Source: CAZSDU01 sp963662525 (lineage in GTDB: Bacteria; Bacteroidota; Bacteroidia; Bacteroidales; FEN-979). Taken from it: a stretch of 64,000 bases of DNA. The notes under the pieces were generated by a model that saw nothing but the letters and a program-made list of their open reading frames with translations, was not told the DNA's origin and searched no databases. The stretch spans positions 868,001 through 932,000 of the forward strand of contig OY759717.1 of assembly GCA_963662525.1 (NCBI GenBank). The letters are read 5' to 3'. Position numbers and translations under genes: made by a program. Of this stretch, positions 1 through 8,838 are shown piece by piece; the first letter of the stretch is position 1; every line of letters starts with the position of its first letter.

Positions 1-1473
1 ACCGACATCAACAATGCATATTCCGTGATGATAGGTCCGGCCAATAATGCTGCCGGCTGGATTAACACCTACAAGGAAAGTGTTAAATATGACGGCACCA
101 ATTTCAACCGTATACTGGATCCCTTGACTGAAAACACTGAACTTCTCCGCCAGGGACTTACTGCTACTGAAGATGGTAAAGTTCATTTCTGCGGCGATGA
201 ATATATGGACGATTATACTTACTCCAATTTAATGACCCGTACAGGAGTATTTAACGCCTCCAATACGATTGACTGGACTAACGTTGACATTGACCTTAAC
301 GATATCATTACCCGCCAGTCCGACAACACCCTCCTGACCTTCTTCGGTGATGCCCATATGGCATGGAATAACGATGGAAGCGTTGGCTATGTGATGGTTC
401 GCGGATCAGATAACCGTCCCGATGATAAACCATCATGGATTCCTATTATCTTTAAATCAATAGATGGCGGAGCAACCTGGGTTCAATTACCATATTTCGA
501 TTTTTCCACTCTTACTGAAATCACCGACTGGATCCTTCCTGTTGCAGGTGGTGATGAAGTTTATAAACCCATGTTCCAGGATATGGATATTACCATTGAT
601 GCTTATGGCAAACCTCATGTCTTTGCCGTTGTCCGGGGCGCCGCCTCCAGGGACGTTGATTCCCTGACTTATATCTGGACCTATGGCACTGATAAATATG
701 ATGCAGATAATAACTTCGTCGAAGTATGGCAGGATGCCTCGGATAACTGGCATGCCTTACATCTTGATACCTGCTGGACCGATGATGTAACTGCAACAGA
801 ATCACAATACACCTCCTCTACCGGTAATGTCGGCTGGGATCACAGAATACAGGCTTCCCGTTCCTATGACGGAACCAAGATTTTCGCTACCTGGACAGAT
901 TCCGATTATGAATTCTGGGGAACGAAAAAGTACAACCTGAATCCCGACTTATTTGTTTATGGCCGGTATCTGGTAACAGATGAGGCTGTGGGCCCTATCA
1001 GAATCACAGATGCTTCTGATCTTTGGGGAATTTCTTTCTTTAACTTTACTTCCCCTGTATCTATTGAACTCTCTGATGGTAAATATGAGATTCCTGTTAC
1101 TGTTGCAGATATCAGCAGCACCGGGCTAAGTGCAGATAATCCCGTGTATCATATTTATGCCAAAGGTATTGACATTCAATTCGTAACAATAGGGACCAGT
1201 GAAGACCAGAAGACAAATACCAAAGTATCTGCTTTTTATCCCAATCCATCCAATGGCACCTCTTATTTCGATTTAACTACGGATAAGAACTGCAACGTTA
1301 GCGTTAATATCGCCAATGTTTCAGGACAGACTGTTTTTTCGAAAAATTTTGGTGTAATCAACAAAGGAACAAGGCAACTTGGGATTGATAATTCGAATCT
1401 TAATAGTGGCGTTTATTTCTGCAATATCATCGTTGGCGATCAGAAATTCACCAACAAGATGATCGTGAAGTAA
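1..1473 (+). CDS. T9SS-secreted Asp-box protein, 5' partial
   Basis: The reading frame is open from base 1 and aligns internally with the downstream paralogue at 1586-3538, so the true start lies upstream of the window. The visible 490 residues include an Asp-box (BNR-type, SxDGGxTW) motif around residue 155, as in sialidase-like beta-propellers. The last ~80 residues form a typical type IX secretion C-terminal sorting domain: FYPNPSNG, a central SGQ, then NSGVYF and a final KMIVK. The protein is therefore probably exported and anchored on or released from the cell surface. The substrate is unknown; the Asp-box suggests a propeller fold but does not prove sialidase activity. It is followed by an intrinsic terminator. 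Confidence 0.8.
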   Translation, partial: TDINNAYSVMIGPANNAAGWINTYKESVKYDGTNFNRILDPLTENTELLRQGLTATEDGKVHFCGDEYMDDYTYSNLMTRTGVFNASNTIDWTNVDIDLNDIITRQSDNTLLTFFGDAHMAWNNDGSVGYVMVRGSDNRPDDKPSWIPIIFKSIDGGATWVQLPYFDFSTLTEITDWILPVAGGDEVYKPMFQDMDITIDAYGKPHVFAVVRGAASRDVDSLTYIWTYGTDKYDADNNFVEVWQDASDNWHALHLDTCWTDDVTATESQYTSSTGNVGWDHRIQASRSYDGTKIFATWTDSDYEFWGTKKYNLNPDLFVYGRYLVTDEAVGPIRITDASDLWGISFFNFTSPVSIELSDGKYEIPVTVADISSTGLSADNPVYHIYAKGIDIQFVTIGTSEDQKTNTKVSAFYPNPSNGTSYFDLTTDKNCNVSVNIANVSGQTVFSKNFGVINKGTRQLGIDNSNLNSGVYFCNIIVGDQKFTNKMIVK

Positions 1474-1494
1474 ACTTCATTCATTCATTTTTGT

Positions 1495-1533
1495 TAAAAA
1501 GAAGCCGTCCCGAAAAAGGTCGGCTTTTTTTAT
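1495..1533 (+). terminator. Rho-independent terminator
   Basis: A short stem AAGCCG (1502-1507) pairs with CGGCTT (1521-1526) and runs into a T tract. It lies 20-30 bases after the stop of the T9SS gene. An almost identical copy follows the paralogue at 3563-3593. Confidence 0.7.
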
Positions 1534-1548
1534 CCCAATAAAAAATAA

Positions 1549-1557
1549 TAACTTTGC
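1549..1557 (+). promoter_or_regulatory. Bacteroidetes -7 element (TAACTTTGC)
   Basis: The sequence matches the Bacteroidetes housekeeping -7 consensus TAnnTTTG and lies 29 bases before the ATG of the second T9SS gene. No clear -33 TTG is visible because the region overlaps the previous terminator. Confidence 0.5.
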
Positions 1558-1585
1558 TATCAGGCTAATACTAAACATCAAAAAA

Positions 1586-3538
1586 ATGAAAACGTTTTTA
1601 ACTGTTGTTTTTATCCTGACTTTTATAGGCTCATCCTGGGGTCAGAAAACACCCCTGAAAGCAATTCCTTATTCAAAAACAGAACATCCATCTGCCCGGC
1701 ATTTCATTGATTTTACAACACCTAATTCTATGGTTGCCTCCAGTGTTCAAACCAAGCGACCAGAAGCCACCAGGCATGTGATTGATACTACATGGTACGG
1801 TTCTTCTATCAATGCCTATACCATGCTGTACCAGGATCAAACCTGCCTTTGGTACGATAAAACCCTCAATGCTTTAATGGCTACTTACCGGGGGAATAAT
1901 TCTTCCGTTTATCCAAAAATGACCTATCTTACAGGCAACGACCTGGTCTATTCCATTTCAACCGATGGGGGTTATACCTGGGAAAAGAAAACCGGAATTT
2001 CCGACGGGACCTATCACCGCTACCCTTCAGGGGTTATCCATAACACTGCCGGAAATACCGATATCAATAATACGTATGCCTGCATGACCGGCCCCCAGAC
2101 TGATGGCCTCGATTGGACAAATACATACAAAATCAGTGTGAAATACGATGGCACCAATCTGGATAATCAGATTGATCCTAATCCCAATCACGAAGCCCTG
2201 CTACAGGGACTTACCGCAACAGAAGACGGAAAAGTCCACTTCTGCGGCGATGACTATATGAGTGATTATACCTCCTCTACCATTAAAGTGAAAAACGGAA
2301 CCTACAATATCTCCGGGACCATTGACTGGACCAGTGCGGATATTAACCTCGATGATGTCATAGCCAGGAAAACGGATAACACCCTGATCACCTACTTCGG
2401 CGATGCCCATATGGCCTGGAACAACGACGGAAGCGTTGGCTATGTTATGGTTCGTGGCTCTGATAACCGTCCCGACAACAAACCATCCTGGGTTCCCATT
2501 GTTTTTAAATCCATTGATGGGGGTGAGTCCTGGACACAGCTTCCCTATTTTGATTTTTCCACCCTGAATGTGATCACCGATTGGATACTACCCATTGGAT
2601 CCGACGACAATGTTTTCAAGCCCATGTTCACCGAAATGGATATTACCGTCGATTGTTACGGCAAACCTCATATTTTCGCCTGTATCCGTGGCGCTGCCAG
2701 TGCGCATATCGATTCTCTTACCTATATCTGGACCGTAAAATATGGCGGAGGTACAAATGACTTTGATGCCGATAATAATTATTTTGAAGTATGGCAGAAT
2801 GAAAGCGATAACTGGCTGGCCTACCATATTGATACTGTCTGGACCGACGAAGTAACTGCCTCCGAATCCTGGTACACTTCCTCCAGCGGAAACGAAGGCT
2901 GGGACCATAGATTACAGGCCTCTCGTTCCTATGATGGAACCAAGATTTTCGCCACCTGGACAGATTCAGATTATATATTCTGGGGTACCAAGAAATATAA
3001 CCTCAACCCGGATTTATTTGCCATCGGTCACGATTTCGCAATTTCTGGAGTAATTCGTGGGCCTTACAACTTCACTGATCAAACCGATATCTGGGGAACC
3101 GCATTTTTCCATTTTACAGCACCTGTTTCCCCTACCGATAATTGCTATCACAAAATTCCTATTACTGTTGAAAATATAACAAGTACGGGATTGGATGCTG
3201 ACAACCCGGTCTATCATATATTTGTAGAAAATGTGGAAATTGAACTCTGTCCTGATGGTACCAATGAGTTCACTTCAAATAATACCATGGTTTCATCATT
3301 TTACCCCAATCCTTCAGATGGTAAGACATTTTTCGATATTAACCTGAAAAAAAATAGCAATGTGATTGCCATCATTACAAATGTTTCAGGACAAAAAATC
3401 ACATCGAAAGACTTCGGAATAGTACAGAATGGCAACCGTAGACTTTATATTGACAATTCCAATTTAAACAGTGGAGTATATTTCTGCAATATCATCGTTG
3501 GCGATCAGAAATTTACCAACAAGATGATCGTGAAGTAA
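1586..3538 (+). CDS. T9SS-secreted Asp-box protein (paralogue)
   Basis: 650 residues. A Sec signal peptide (MKTFLTVVFILTFIGSSWGQ, cleavage near residue 20) is followed by a domain with two Asp-box-like motifs (STDGGYTW near residue 132 and SIDGGESW near 315). The C-terminal sorting domain (FYPNPSDG ... NSGVYF ... KMIVK) marks it for type IX secretion. It is closely similar over its length to the upstream partial gene, so the two are tandem duplicates. The final 20 codons and the terminator are nearly identical in DNA while the sequence just before is clearly diverged, suggesting recent gene conversion. No catalytic residues were recognised; function is probably binding to, or hydrolysis of, an extracellular polymer. 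Confidence 0.82.
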   Translation: MKTFLTVVFILTFIGSSWGQKTPLKAIPYSKTEHPSARHFIDFTTPNSMVASSVQTKRPEATRHVIDTTWYGSSINAYTMLYQDQTCLWYDKTLNALMATYRGNNSSVYPKMTYLTGNDLVYSISTDGGYTWEKKTGISDGTYHRYPSGVIHNTAGNTDINNTYACMTGPQTDGLDWTNTYKISVKYDGTNLDNQIDPNPNHEALLQGLTATEDGKVHFCGDDYMSDYTSSTIKVKNGTYNISGTIDWTSADINLDDVIARKTDNTLITYFGDAHMAWNNDGSVGYVMVRGSDNRPDNKPSWVPIVFKSIDGGESWTQLPYFDFSTLNVITDWILPIGSDDNVFKPMFTEMDITVDCYGKPHIFACIRGAASAHIDSLTYIWTVKYGGGTNDFDADNNYFEVWQNESDNWLAYHIDTVWTDEVTASESWYTSSSGNEGWDHRLQASRSYDGTKIFATWTDSDYIFWGTKKYNLNPDLFAIGHDFAISGVIRGPYNFTDQTDIWGTAFFHFTAPVSPTDNCYHKIPITVENITSTGLDADNPVYHIFVENVEIELCPDGTNEFTSNNTMVSSFYPNPSDGKTFFDINLKKNSNVIAIITNVSGQKITSKDFGIVQNGNRRLYIDNSNLNSGVYFCNIIVGDQKFTNKMIVK

Positions 3539-3562
3539 ACTTCATTCATTTTTGTTAAAAAG

Positions 3563-3593
3563 AAGCCGTCCCGAAAAAGGTCGGCTTTTTTTA
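3563..3593. terminator. Bidirectional terminator shared with convergent gene
   Basis: The stem AAGCCG (3563-3568)/CGGCTT (3582-3587) is followed by T residues. The stop codon of the minus-strand gene (3591-3593) lies in the T tract, so the hairpin sits immediately after both convergent genes. Confidence 0.6.
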
Positions 3594-4790
3594 TGCTTGT
3601 TGTCTAAGCGCTTTTTCTTTTGTATCGGTGGGAATGATTGTGGAACGATGAAATGCTTCATCCCCTGAAAACAACTTACGGTAAGTAACATGACGTTTGG
3701 CAAAAGTTGCGCCCACCGACTCGTGGAGAGCCCGCATTTTCGGATTAAAATCGCCAACCCACGAAAGTTCAACTTCCGTATATTGCGGATTCTTTTTCAT
3801 GATTTTATCCAGGTGCCAGAAAATTCCTGATTCCACCCCGAAACGCTGGTATTTTGGCTTCACTCCCATGATGACAATGCGGGCGCGGGTAATGGTTTTC
3901 CGGTATTTCAACCAGAGGAATTTCAATTTATTGATGAGGTGCAATTTCCCGTGAAGGTGCTTGATGATCATGTTGATATCAGGGAACATGATCAGAAATG
4001 CCACCGGCTCTTCATTATAATAAGCGAACCAGATCAGCTCCGGATCAATAAAAGATTTTGCCTTTTCAAGTCCTTTAAGCAGGGTTTCCTTGTCCATGGG
4101 CGTAAAATTCTCGTGAAATTTCCAGGCATCATCATAAATTTCTTTCACATCCTGGATATACTTTTCAGTTTTATCCAGGGTGAGGTGACAAAAATGAAGT
4201 TCAGGTTTTTTCATGCACCATTCAGCTATTTTCCAAAAACGGTCAGGAAATGGTTTGGTCATGTCGAGATGGTTGGAAACCTGCTCAAAGTAAAATTGAA
4301 ATCCATAGGATTCGAAAAACTCCCGGTAATAGGGCGGGTTATAACCCATACCCATACCCGGATGGGTAAAACCCTCTATTAGCAGGCCCCAGAAAACGTC
4401 GTTTTCGCCGAAATTGATCGGGCCATCCATGGCCTGCATTCCGCGGTCGGCCAGCCAGTTTCGCGCCTGGTCGAAAAGTGCATAAGCAGCAGCTTTATCG
4501 TTGATGCATTCGAAAAAACCCATTCCTCCGGTGGCTTGTGAAAAAGTATAGGCTTTACGGGTATTGATGAATGCTGCCACCCTGCCGATAACTTTTGCCT
4601 CTTCATTCACCAGGATCCAGCGAATGGCTTCACCATGATTAAAAAAACTGTTTTGCAGAGGATCGAAAACCGCTTCAATTTCCTGATCCAGGGGACGCAC
4701 ATATACGGTATCGCCAAGGTAGATATGCTCAACCATATCCAAGAACTGCCGGCAGGTTTTCCGGTCAGAAACTTCTATTACTTTCATCAT
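3591..4790 (-). CDS. GNAT-fold acyltransferase-like protein
   Basis: 399 residues. The first half has a GNAT-like pattern (VIGRVAAF near residue 67), followed by a GP.NFG..D..G.LIEGF stretch and YNPPYY with GF.F. The same layout is seen in the two ~374-residue proteins of the sphingolipid cluster at 20935-22059 and 23067-24188, so this is a third, more diverged member of the family in the window. The family resembles the GNAT-type proteins linked to bacterial ceramide synthesis, but acyl substrate and role are inferred. It has no operon partner and begins with two consecutive ATG codons, either of which could be used. Confidence 0.65.
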   Translation of the reverse strand: MMKVIEVSDRKTCRQFLDMVEHIYLGDTVYVRPLDQEIEAVFDPLQNSFFNHGEAIRWILVNEEAKVIGRVAAFINTRKAYTFSQATGGMGFFECINDKAAAYALFDQARNWLADRGMQAMDGPINFGENDVFWGLLIEGFTHPGMGMGYNPPYYREFFESYGFQFYFEQVSNHLDMTKPFPDRFWKIAEWCMKKPELHFCHLTLDKTEKYIQDVKEIYDDAWKFHENFTPMDKETLLKGLEKAKSFIDPELIWFAYYNEEPVAFLIMFPDINMIIKHLHGKLHLINKLKFLWLKYRKTITRARIVIMGVKPKYQRFGVESGIFWHLDKIMKKNPQYTEVELSWVGDFNPKMRALHESVGATFAKRHVTYRKLFSGDEAFHRSTIIPTDTKEKALRQQA

Positions 4791-4813
4791 CGTTTATATC
4801 TGATTTCAATAAG

Positions 4814-4841
4814 CGGTCGCTGATTGCCTATCGCTGATCGC
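4814..4841. repeat. Short word repeat (GCTGATTGCCTATCGCTGATCGC-like)
   Basis: In this gap a word of the form TCGCTGAT is repeated twice with the variant TCGCTGATTGCC. It is one of several low-complexity intergenic word repeats in the first 13 kb. Confidence 0.4.
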
Positions 4842-4886
4842 TTTATCAGTTTACAAAAATACAATTAATCCTTTCGCGTTATTCAC

Positions 4887-4895
4887 TATCTTTGC
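4887..4895 (+). promoter_or_regulatory. Bacteroidetes -7 element (TATCTTTGC)
   Basis: It matches TAnnTTTG 20 bases upstream of the ATG of the LptF/G-like gene. Confidence 0.5.
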
Positions 4896-4914
4896 AACAG
4901 AAGGTCAAGCCTGC

Positions 4915-6351
4915 ATGAAAAAACTGGATCTTTTCATATTAAAATCCTATCTCGGCCCCCTGGTCATGACATTTTTCATCGCCCTGTTTATACTGTTGCT
5001 GCAATTTTTATGGAAATACGTGGACGATCTGGTTGGAAAAGGCCTGGAATGGTATATCATTGTGAAACTGCTTTTTTATGCCTCCTCGACTTTCGTTCCG
5101 CTTGCCTTACCGCTGGCTATCCTTCTATCTTCACTCATGATGTTCGGGAACCTTGGTGAACATTATGAACTTGTCACCATGAAAGCCGCAGGTATCAGCC
5201 TAAATCGTATCATGCGCTCCCTTATCATTGTTTCCATTGCCATCAGCAGCCTGGCATTTTATTTTTCCAACGTCATCCTTCCCATGGCCAACCTGAAATT
5301 TCTGTCCCTGCTTTACGATGTGAGAGAAAAAAAACTGGCCTTCAACATCAAGGCCGGTGTTTTTTACAATGGAATAGAAGGCTTTGTTATCAGGGTGGGT
5401 AAAAAAGATAAAGACGGGAATACCATTCATGATGTGATGATCTATGATCACAGCAAACATCTAGGTAATAATTCCATGACCACCGCGGAATGGGGAAAAA
5501 TGGAATTAACACCAGATAAGCGATTCCTGATTTTCCGTTTGTACAACGGCACCAATTACGAAGAACGCATCGATCTCAGTGATTATGAGGTAAACAGGCC
5601 ATTCCAGCGAACCCAGTTTCATGAACAGTCGCAAATGTTCGATCTTTCTGCATTTCAACTCACCAGAACCGATGAGAATCTTTTTAAAAAAAACTACGAA
5701 ATGCAAAATATCAATCAGCTGAGGCATTCCATTGATTCGATTCAAACCGAACTTCTGGTGGAAAAGCAGACTTTTGAAAAGACTTATATGGACAACTTGT
5801 CATTTTTCAATCATCTGGATTCTCTTAACTATAACACCGCTGATACTCTGCTAAAATTCAAACCAGATGTGATCACAAATTTCAAGACCTTCGACCGTTA
5901 CGCTCTCCTGGAAATTGCCCGGAACTCAGCCCTGGCTGCAAAACAAAATCTTCAATACAGCAGTGATAATTTAGCTGCAAAAGAAAAACTGATTCATAAG
6001 CACGAGATTGTTTATCATAAAAAATTCTCCTTTTCTATTGCCTGCTTTCTGCTTTTTTTTATAGGAGCACCCCTTGGAGCTATCATCCGAAAAGGAGGTC
6101 TGGGTATGCCTGCCGTGGTCTCCACCTTGTTTTTTATCCTTTTCTGGGTCATTTCCTTTATTGGGGAGAAATATACTGCGGAGGGAGAGTTGCCTGCCTG
6201 GCAGGGAATGTGGATTGCTTCAGCCGTTCTTTTACCTATTGGTATCTTTCTCACGTATAAGGCGACCAATGATGCTTCCTTATTTGACCTTGAGGCCTGG
6301 ACCCGTTTCTTTAAAAAATTCATTCCCGTTGCCCGGGAGAAAAGCCTATGA
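4915..6351 (+). CDS. LptF/LptG family permease (YjgP/YjgQ)
   Basis: 478 residues, an inner-membrane subunit of the Lpt ABC exporter that moves lipopolysaccharide from inner to outer membrane. The topology is the family's own: about three N-terminal membrane helices (roughly 12-35, 55-80, 98-120), a large periplasmic domain (roughly 125-365), and three C-terminal helices with the conserved FF.IGAPLGAIIRKGGLG..... segment near residue 380. The periplasmic domain carries a coiled-coil-like insert (250-340), common in Bacteroidetes members. It could be LptF or LptG; sequence alone does not decide. The stop overlaps the start of the next gene by four bases (ATGA), indicating translational coupling with the glycosyltransferase. 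The ATPase LptB is at 36285. Confidence 0.85.
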   Translation: MKKLDLFILKSYLGPLVMTFFIALFILLLQFLWKYVDDLVGKGLEWYIIVKLLFYASSTFVPLALPLAILLSSLMMFGNLGEHYELVTMKAAGISLNRIMRSLIIVSIAISSLAFYFSNVILPMANLKFLSLLYDVREKKLAFNIKAGVFYNGIEGFVIRVGKKDKDGNTIHDVMIYDHSKHLGNNSMTTAEWGKMELTPDKRFLIFRLYNGTNYEERIDLSDYEVNRPFQRTQFHEQSQMFDLSAFQLTRTDENLFKKNYEMQNINQLRHSIDSIQTELLVEKQTFEKTYMDNLSFFNHLDSLNYNTADTLLKFKPDVITNFKTFDRYALLEIARNSALAAKQNLQYSSDNLAAKEKLIHKHEIVYHKKFSFSIACFLLFFIGAPLGAIIRKGGLGMPAVVSTLFFILFWVISFIGEKYTAEGELPAWQGMWIASAVLLPIGIFLTYKATNDASLFDLEAWTRFFKKFIPVAREKSL

Positions 6352-7562
6352 AGATACTGTTCCTTTGCAATAAATCTCCCTGGCCTGCCAAAGAAGGAGG
6401 TCCCATGGCCATGAGTATGCTAATCGACGGATTGATTGAGGCCGGACATAAGGTTAAGGTGCTTGCTGTTAACTCCTTTAAATATAATATAGATCTCACA
6501 AAAATTCCGGCAGATTATCTTTCCCGAACCCGGCTTGAACTCATCGATATTGACCTGCGTGTGAAGATCATTCCCTCATTCCTTAACCTGTTCACCGGCA
6601 GATCATACCATGTTCAACGATTCATATCCGGTAACTTCCGTGAAAAACTGATCCGCTGTCTTCAGGCTGAAACCTTTGACATTGTTCAGCTTGAAACACT
6701 CTTCATGGGACCTTATATCCCTGACATAAGGAAATATTCCAGGGCTAAAATAATTCTGCGGGCACATAATATTGAACATCTGATCTGGGAAAGAATTGCA
6801 GGAGAATGCAAGAACCCGGTGAAAAAGTTGTACCTGCGCCATCTGTCATCAACCCTGAAAAAATATGAATACGGTATTCTTCCACAGCTTAACGGAATTG
6901 CCGCGATCACCCCAACAGATGCAGGTTTTTTCCGGAACATCCTCCAGTCATATTCTTCCTCAGGTATCCAGGTAACAGATATCCCTTTTGGCGTTCACCC
7001 GGAAAAGTATGAGAGCGATAATGGACCAACTGAATTTCCTTCACTTTTTACCCTGGGTTCCATGAACTGGATACCCAACCAGGAAGGTGTCAAATGGTTC
7101 CTGTTGAATGTATGGCCTGATATACATAAGCAGTTCCCGAAATTAAAATATTATCTTGCCGGCAGGGAAATGCCGGAATGGATGAAACGCCTTGATCTGC
7201 CAAATATCGTGATAGCAGGGGAAGTGGAGGATGCCATTCGCTTCATTCATTCCAAGGCAATTATGCTGGTTCCGCTATTTTCAGGCAGCGGCATCCGGAT
7301 CAAGATCATCGAAGCCATGGCCGCGGGAAAAACCGTGATCACCACCAGCCTGGGCGCCGAAGGCATTGCATACTCCAATCATCAGGATCTGCTTATTGCC
7401 AACCTCCCCTGTGAGTTTTTCGAGATGATCTCCGTTTGTGTCAGTAACCAGCAAGCTTGCGAAAAAATAGGAATTCAGGCAAAGAAACTCATTGAAACAA
7501 AATATAACAGCAATAGAATTATAGAAAAATTGACTGGATTTTATCAACAAAGCCGTGATTAA
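6348..7562 (+). CDS. Glycosyltransferase family 4 protein
   Basis: 404 residues with GT-B architecture: an N-terminal acceptor domain (residues 1-190) starting KILFLCNKSPWPAKEGG, and a C-terminal nucleotide-sugar domain with GSGIRIKIIEAMAAGK near residue 322, the family E-x7-E region. It probably adds a sugar to a lipid-linked or surface glycan in the cytoplasm; donor and acceptor are unknown. It overlaps the LptF/G gene by four bases and is followed by a second GT4 gene, consistent with a small envelope-glycan group. Confidence 0.8.
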   Translation: MKILFLCNKSPWPAKEGGPMAMSMLIDGLIEAGHKVKVLAVNSFKYNIDLTKIPADYLSRTRLELIDIDLRVKIIPSFLNLFTGRSYHVQRFISGNFREKLIRCLQAETFDIVQLETLFMGPYIPDIRKYSRAKIILRAHNIEHLIWERIAGECKNPVKKLYLRHLSSTLKKYEYGILPQLNGIAAITPTDAGFFRNILQSYSSSGIQVTDIPFGVHPEKYESDNGPTEFPSLFTLGSMNWIPNQEGVKWFLLNVWPDIHKQFPKLKYYLAGREMPEWMKRLDLPNIVIAGEVEDAIRFIHSKAIMLVPLFSGSGIRIKIIEAMAAGKTVITTSLGAEGIAYSNHQDLLIANLPCEFFEMISVCVSNQQACEKIGIQAKKLIETKYNSNRIIEKLTGFYQQSRD

Positions 7563-7574
7563 GCCAGATTTTTA

Positions 7575-7583
7575 TATTTTTGC
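7575..7583 (+). promoter_or_regulatory. Bacteroidetes -7 element (TATTTTTGC)
   Basis: It matches TAnnTTTG 18 bases upstream of the second glycosyltransferase, allowing separate transcription from the upstream pair. Confidence 0.4.
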
Positions 7584-7601
7584 TTATTACATGACATTTA
7601 C

Positions 7602-8759
7602 ATGCGACTGTTTTTTCTTTTACCCCGCGTTCCATACCCTACTGAAAAAGGAGATAAATTAAGAGCCTTTCATCAGATCAAGCAGCTTTCGAAACAACAC
7701 GAGATCATACTTTGCGCCCTGAATGACGGATACATGCATGATGATGCCATTCCGGTTTTAAAGAAATATGTCAAGGCAGTTCACATTATTCCGATTTCCA
7801 AAATCACCATTATATTAAACCTGTTCAAAACATTGTTCTCTGATAAACCTTTGCAGGTAGGTTATTATTATAATAAAAATTCTACCCGCCAGGTAAAAAA
7901 ACTGATCCGGCAATATCAACCGGATCATATTTTCTGTCAGCTGATCCGGGTCGCCGAATATGTTAAAGACATCCCCATTCCAAAAACGCTGGACTACCAG
8001 GATGTTTTTTCTAAAGGAGTGGAACGCAGGCTGGCTACTTCCCCATTTTATTTGAAACCATTTTTACGCATTGAATACAACCGTTTACTGAAATATGAAA
8101 GATCATGCTTTGATGCGTTTAACAATAAAATCATTATTTCAGAACCGGACCGGGATCTGATCCCTCATCCTGAAAGGGAAAAAATAGTCGTCGTTGCCAA
8201 CGGGGTAGATACAGGATTTTTCCAACCAATGACCCGGGATAAAAAATACGACCTGGTTTTCACCGGCAATATGGGTTACCCTCCTAACATCAATAGTGCT
8301 GAATTTCTGGTGAATGAAATTTTACCCCGCATTATATTAAAAAAACCGGATATCCGTTTACTCATTGCCGGGGCTAATCCTCATTTAAGGGTAATGGTTT
8401 TGAAGTCTGAAAATGTCGACATCAGCGGATGGGTTCCGGATATGCGCGAATGCTATGCCAAAGCCAGGATTTTTATTGCTCCCATGCAAATCGGGACCGG
8501 CCTTCAGAATAAGATCCTGGAAGCCATGGCCATGAAAATCCCCTGTATCACATCCTTTCTCGCGTTTCAGGCACTGAAGGCAAAAGAAGGTGAAGATATC
8601 CTGGTCGCCCAAACCCCGGAAGAATATGCCGACCTTATTCTTATGTTGCTTTCCAACCCCCAAAAAGCGGATCAAATTGCTTTAAATGGTCATGATTTTG
8701 TTCACCGTAATTTCAGCTGGGAGAAGGAAACTGATAAAATTAATGCACTGATGCACTAA
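7602..8759 (+). CDS. Glycosyltransferase family 4 protein (EpsH/Stp1-like)
   Basis: 385 residues. The opening RLFFLLPRVPYPTEKGDKLR and the spacing to the C-terminal GTGLQNKILEAMAMK motif (near residue 298) resemble the sugar transferases of the TIGR03087 type associated with exopolysaccharide systems. GT-B fold, predicted cytosolic or membrane-associated. The last codons (NALMH, stop) already belong to a tandem word repeat of the form TGCAAGAA that continues into the gap, so the C-terminus has probably been reshaped by repeat expansion. Confidence 0.75.
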   Translation: MRLFFLLPRVPYPTEKGDKLRAFHQIKQLSKQHEIILCALNDGYMHDDAIPVLKKYVKAVHIIPISKITIILNLFKTLFSDKPLQVGYYYNKNSTRQVKKLIRQYQPDHIFCQLIRVAEYVKDIPIPKTLDYQDVFSKGVERRLATSPFYLKPFLRIEYNRLLKYERSCFDAFNNKIIISEPDRDLIPHPEREKIVVVANGVDTGFFQPMTRDKKYDLVFTGNMGYPPNINSAEFLVNEILPRIILKKPDIRLLIAGANPHLRVMVLKSENVDISGWVPDMRECYAKARIFIAPMQIGTGLQNKILEAMAMKIPCITSFLAFQALKAKEGEDILVAQTPEEYADLILMLLSNPQKADQIALNGHDFVHRNFSWEKETDKINALMH

Positions 8760-8832
8760 TGCAAGAATGCAAGAATGCAAGAATGCAGGAATTTTTCAAT
8801 CGTAAATCGTAAATTGATCCAATCGTAAATCC
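8741..8832. repeat. Tandem word repeats (TGCAAGAA and AATCGTAA)
   Basis: Two successive low-complexity arrays fill the gap. The first iterates TGCACTGA/TGCACTAA/TGCAAGAA (8741-8790) and starts inside the upstream CDS. The second iterates AATCGTAAATC (8798-8832). No open frame or RNA gene is visible. Confidence 0.7.
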
Positions 8833-8838
8833 ATATAC

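Noticed and set aside
3697..3954. Open frames of 60-150 codons on the strand opposite the GNAT gene and similar ones inside most large genes
   Set aside because: They lie wholly within strongly supported genes in another frame and have biased composition typical of shadow frames.
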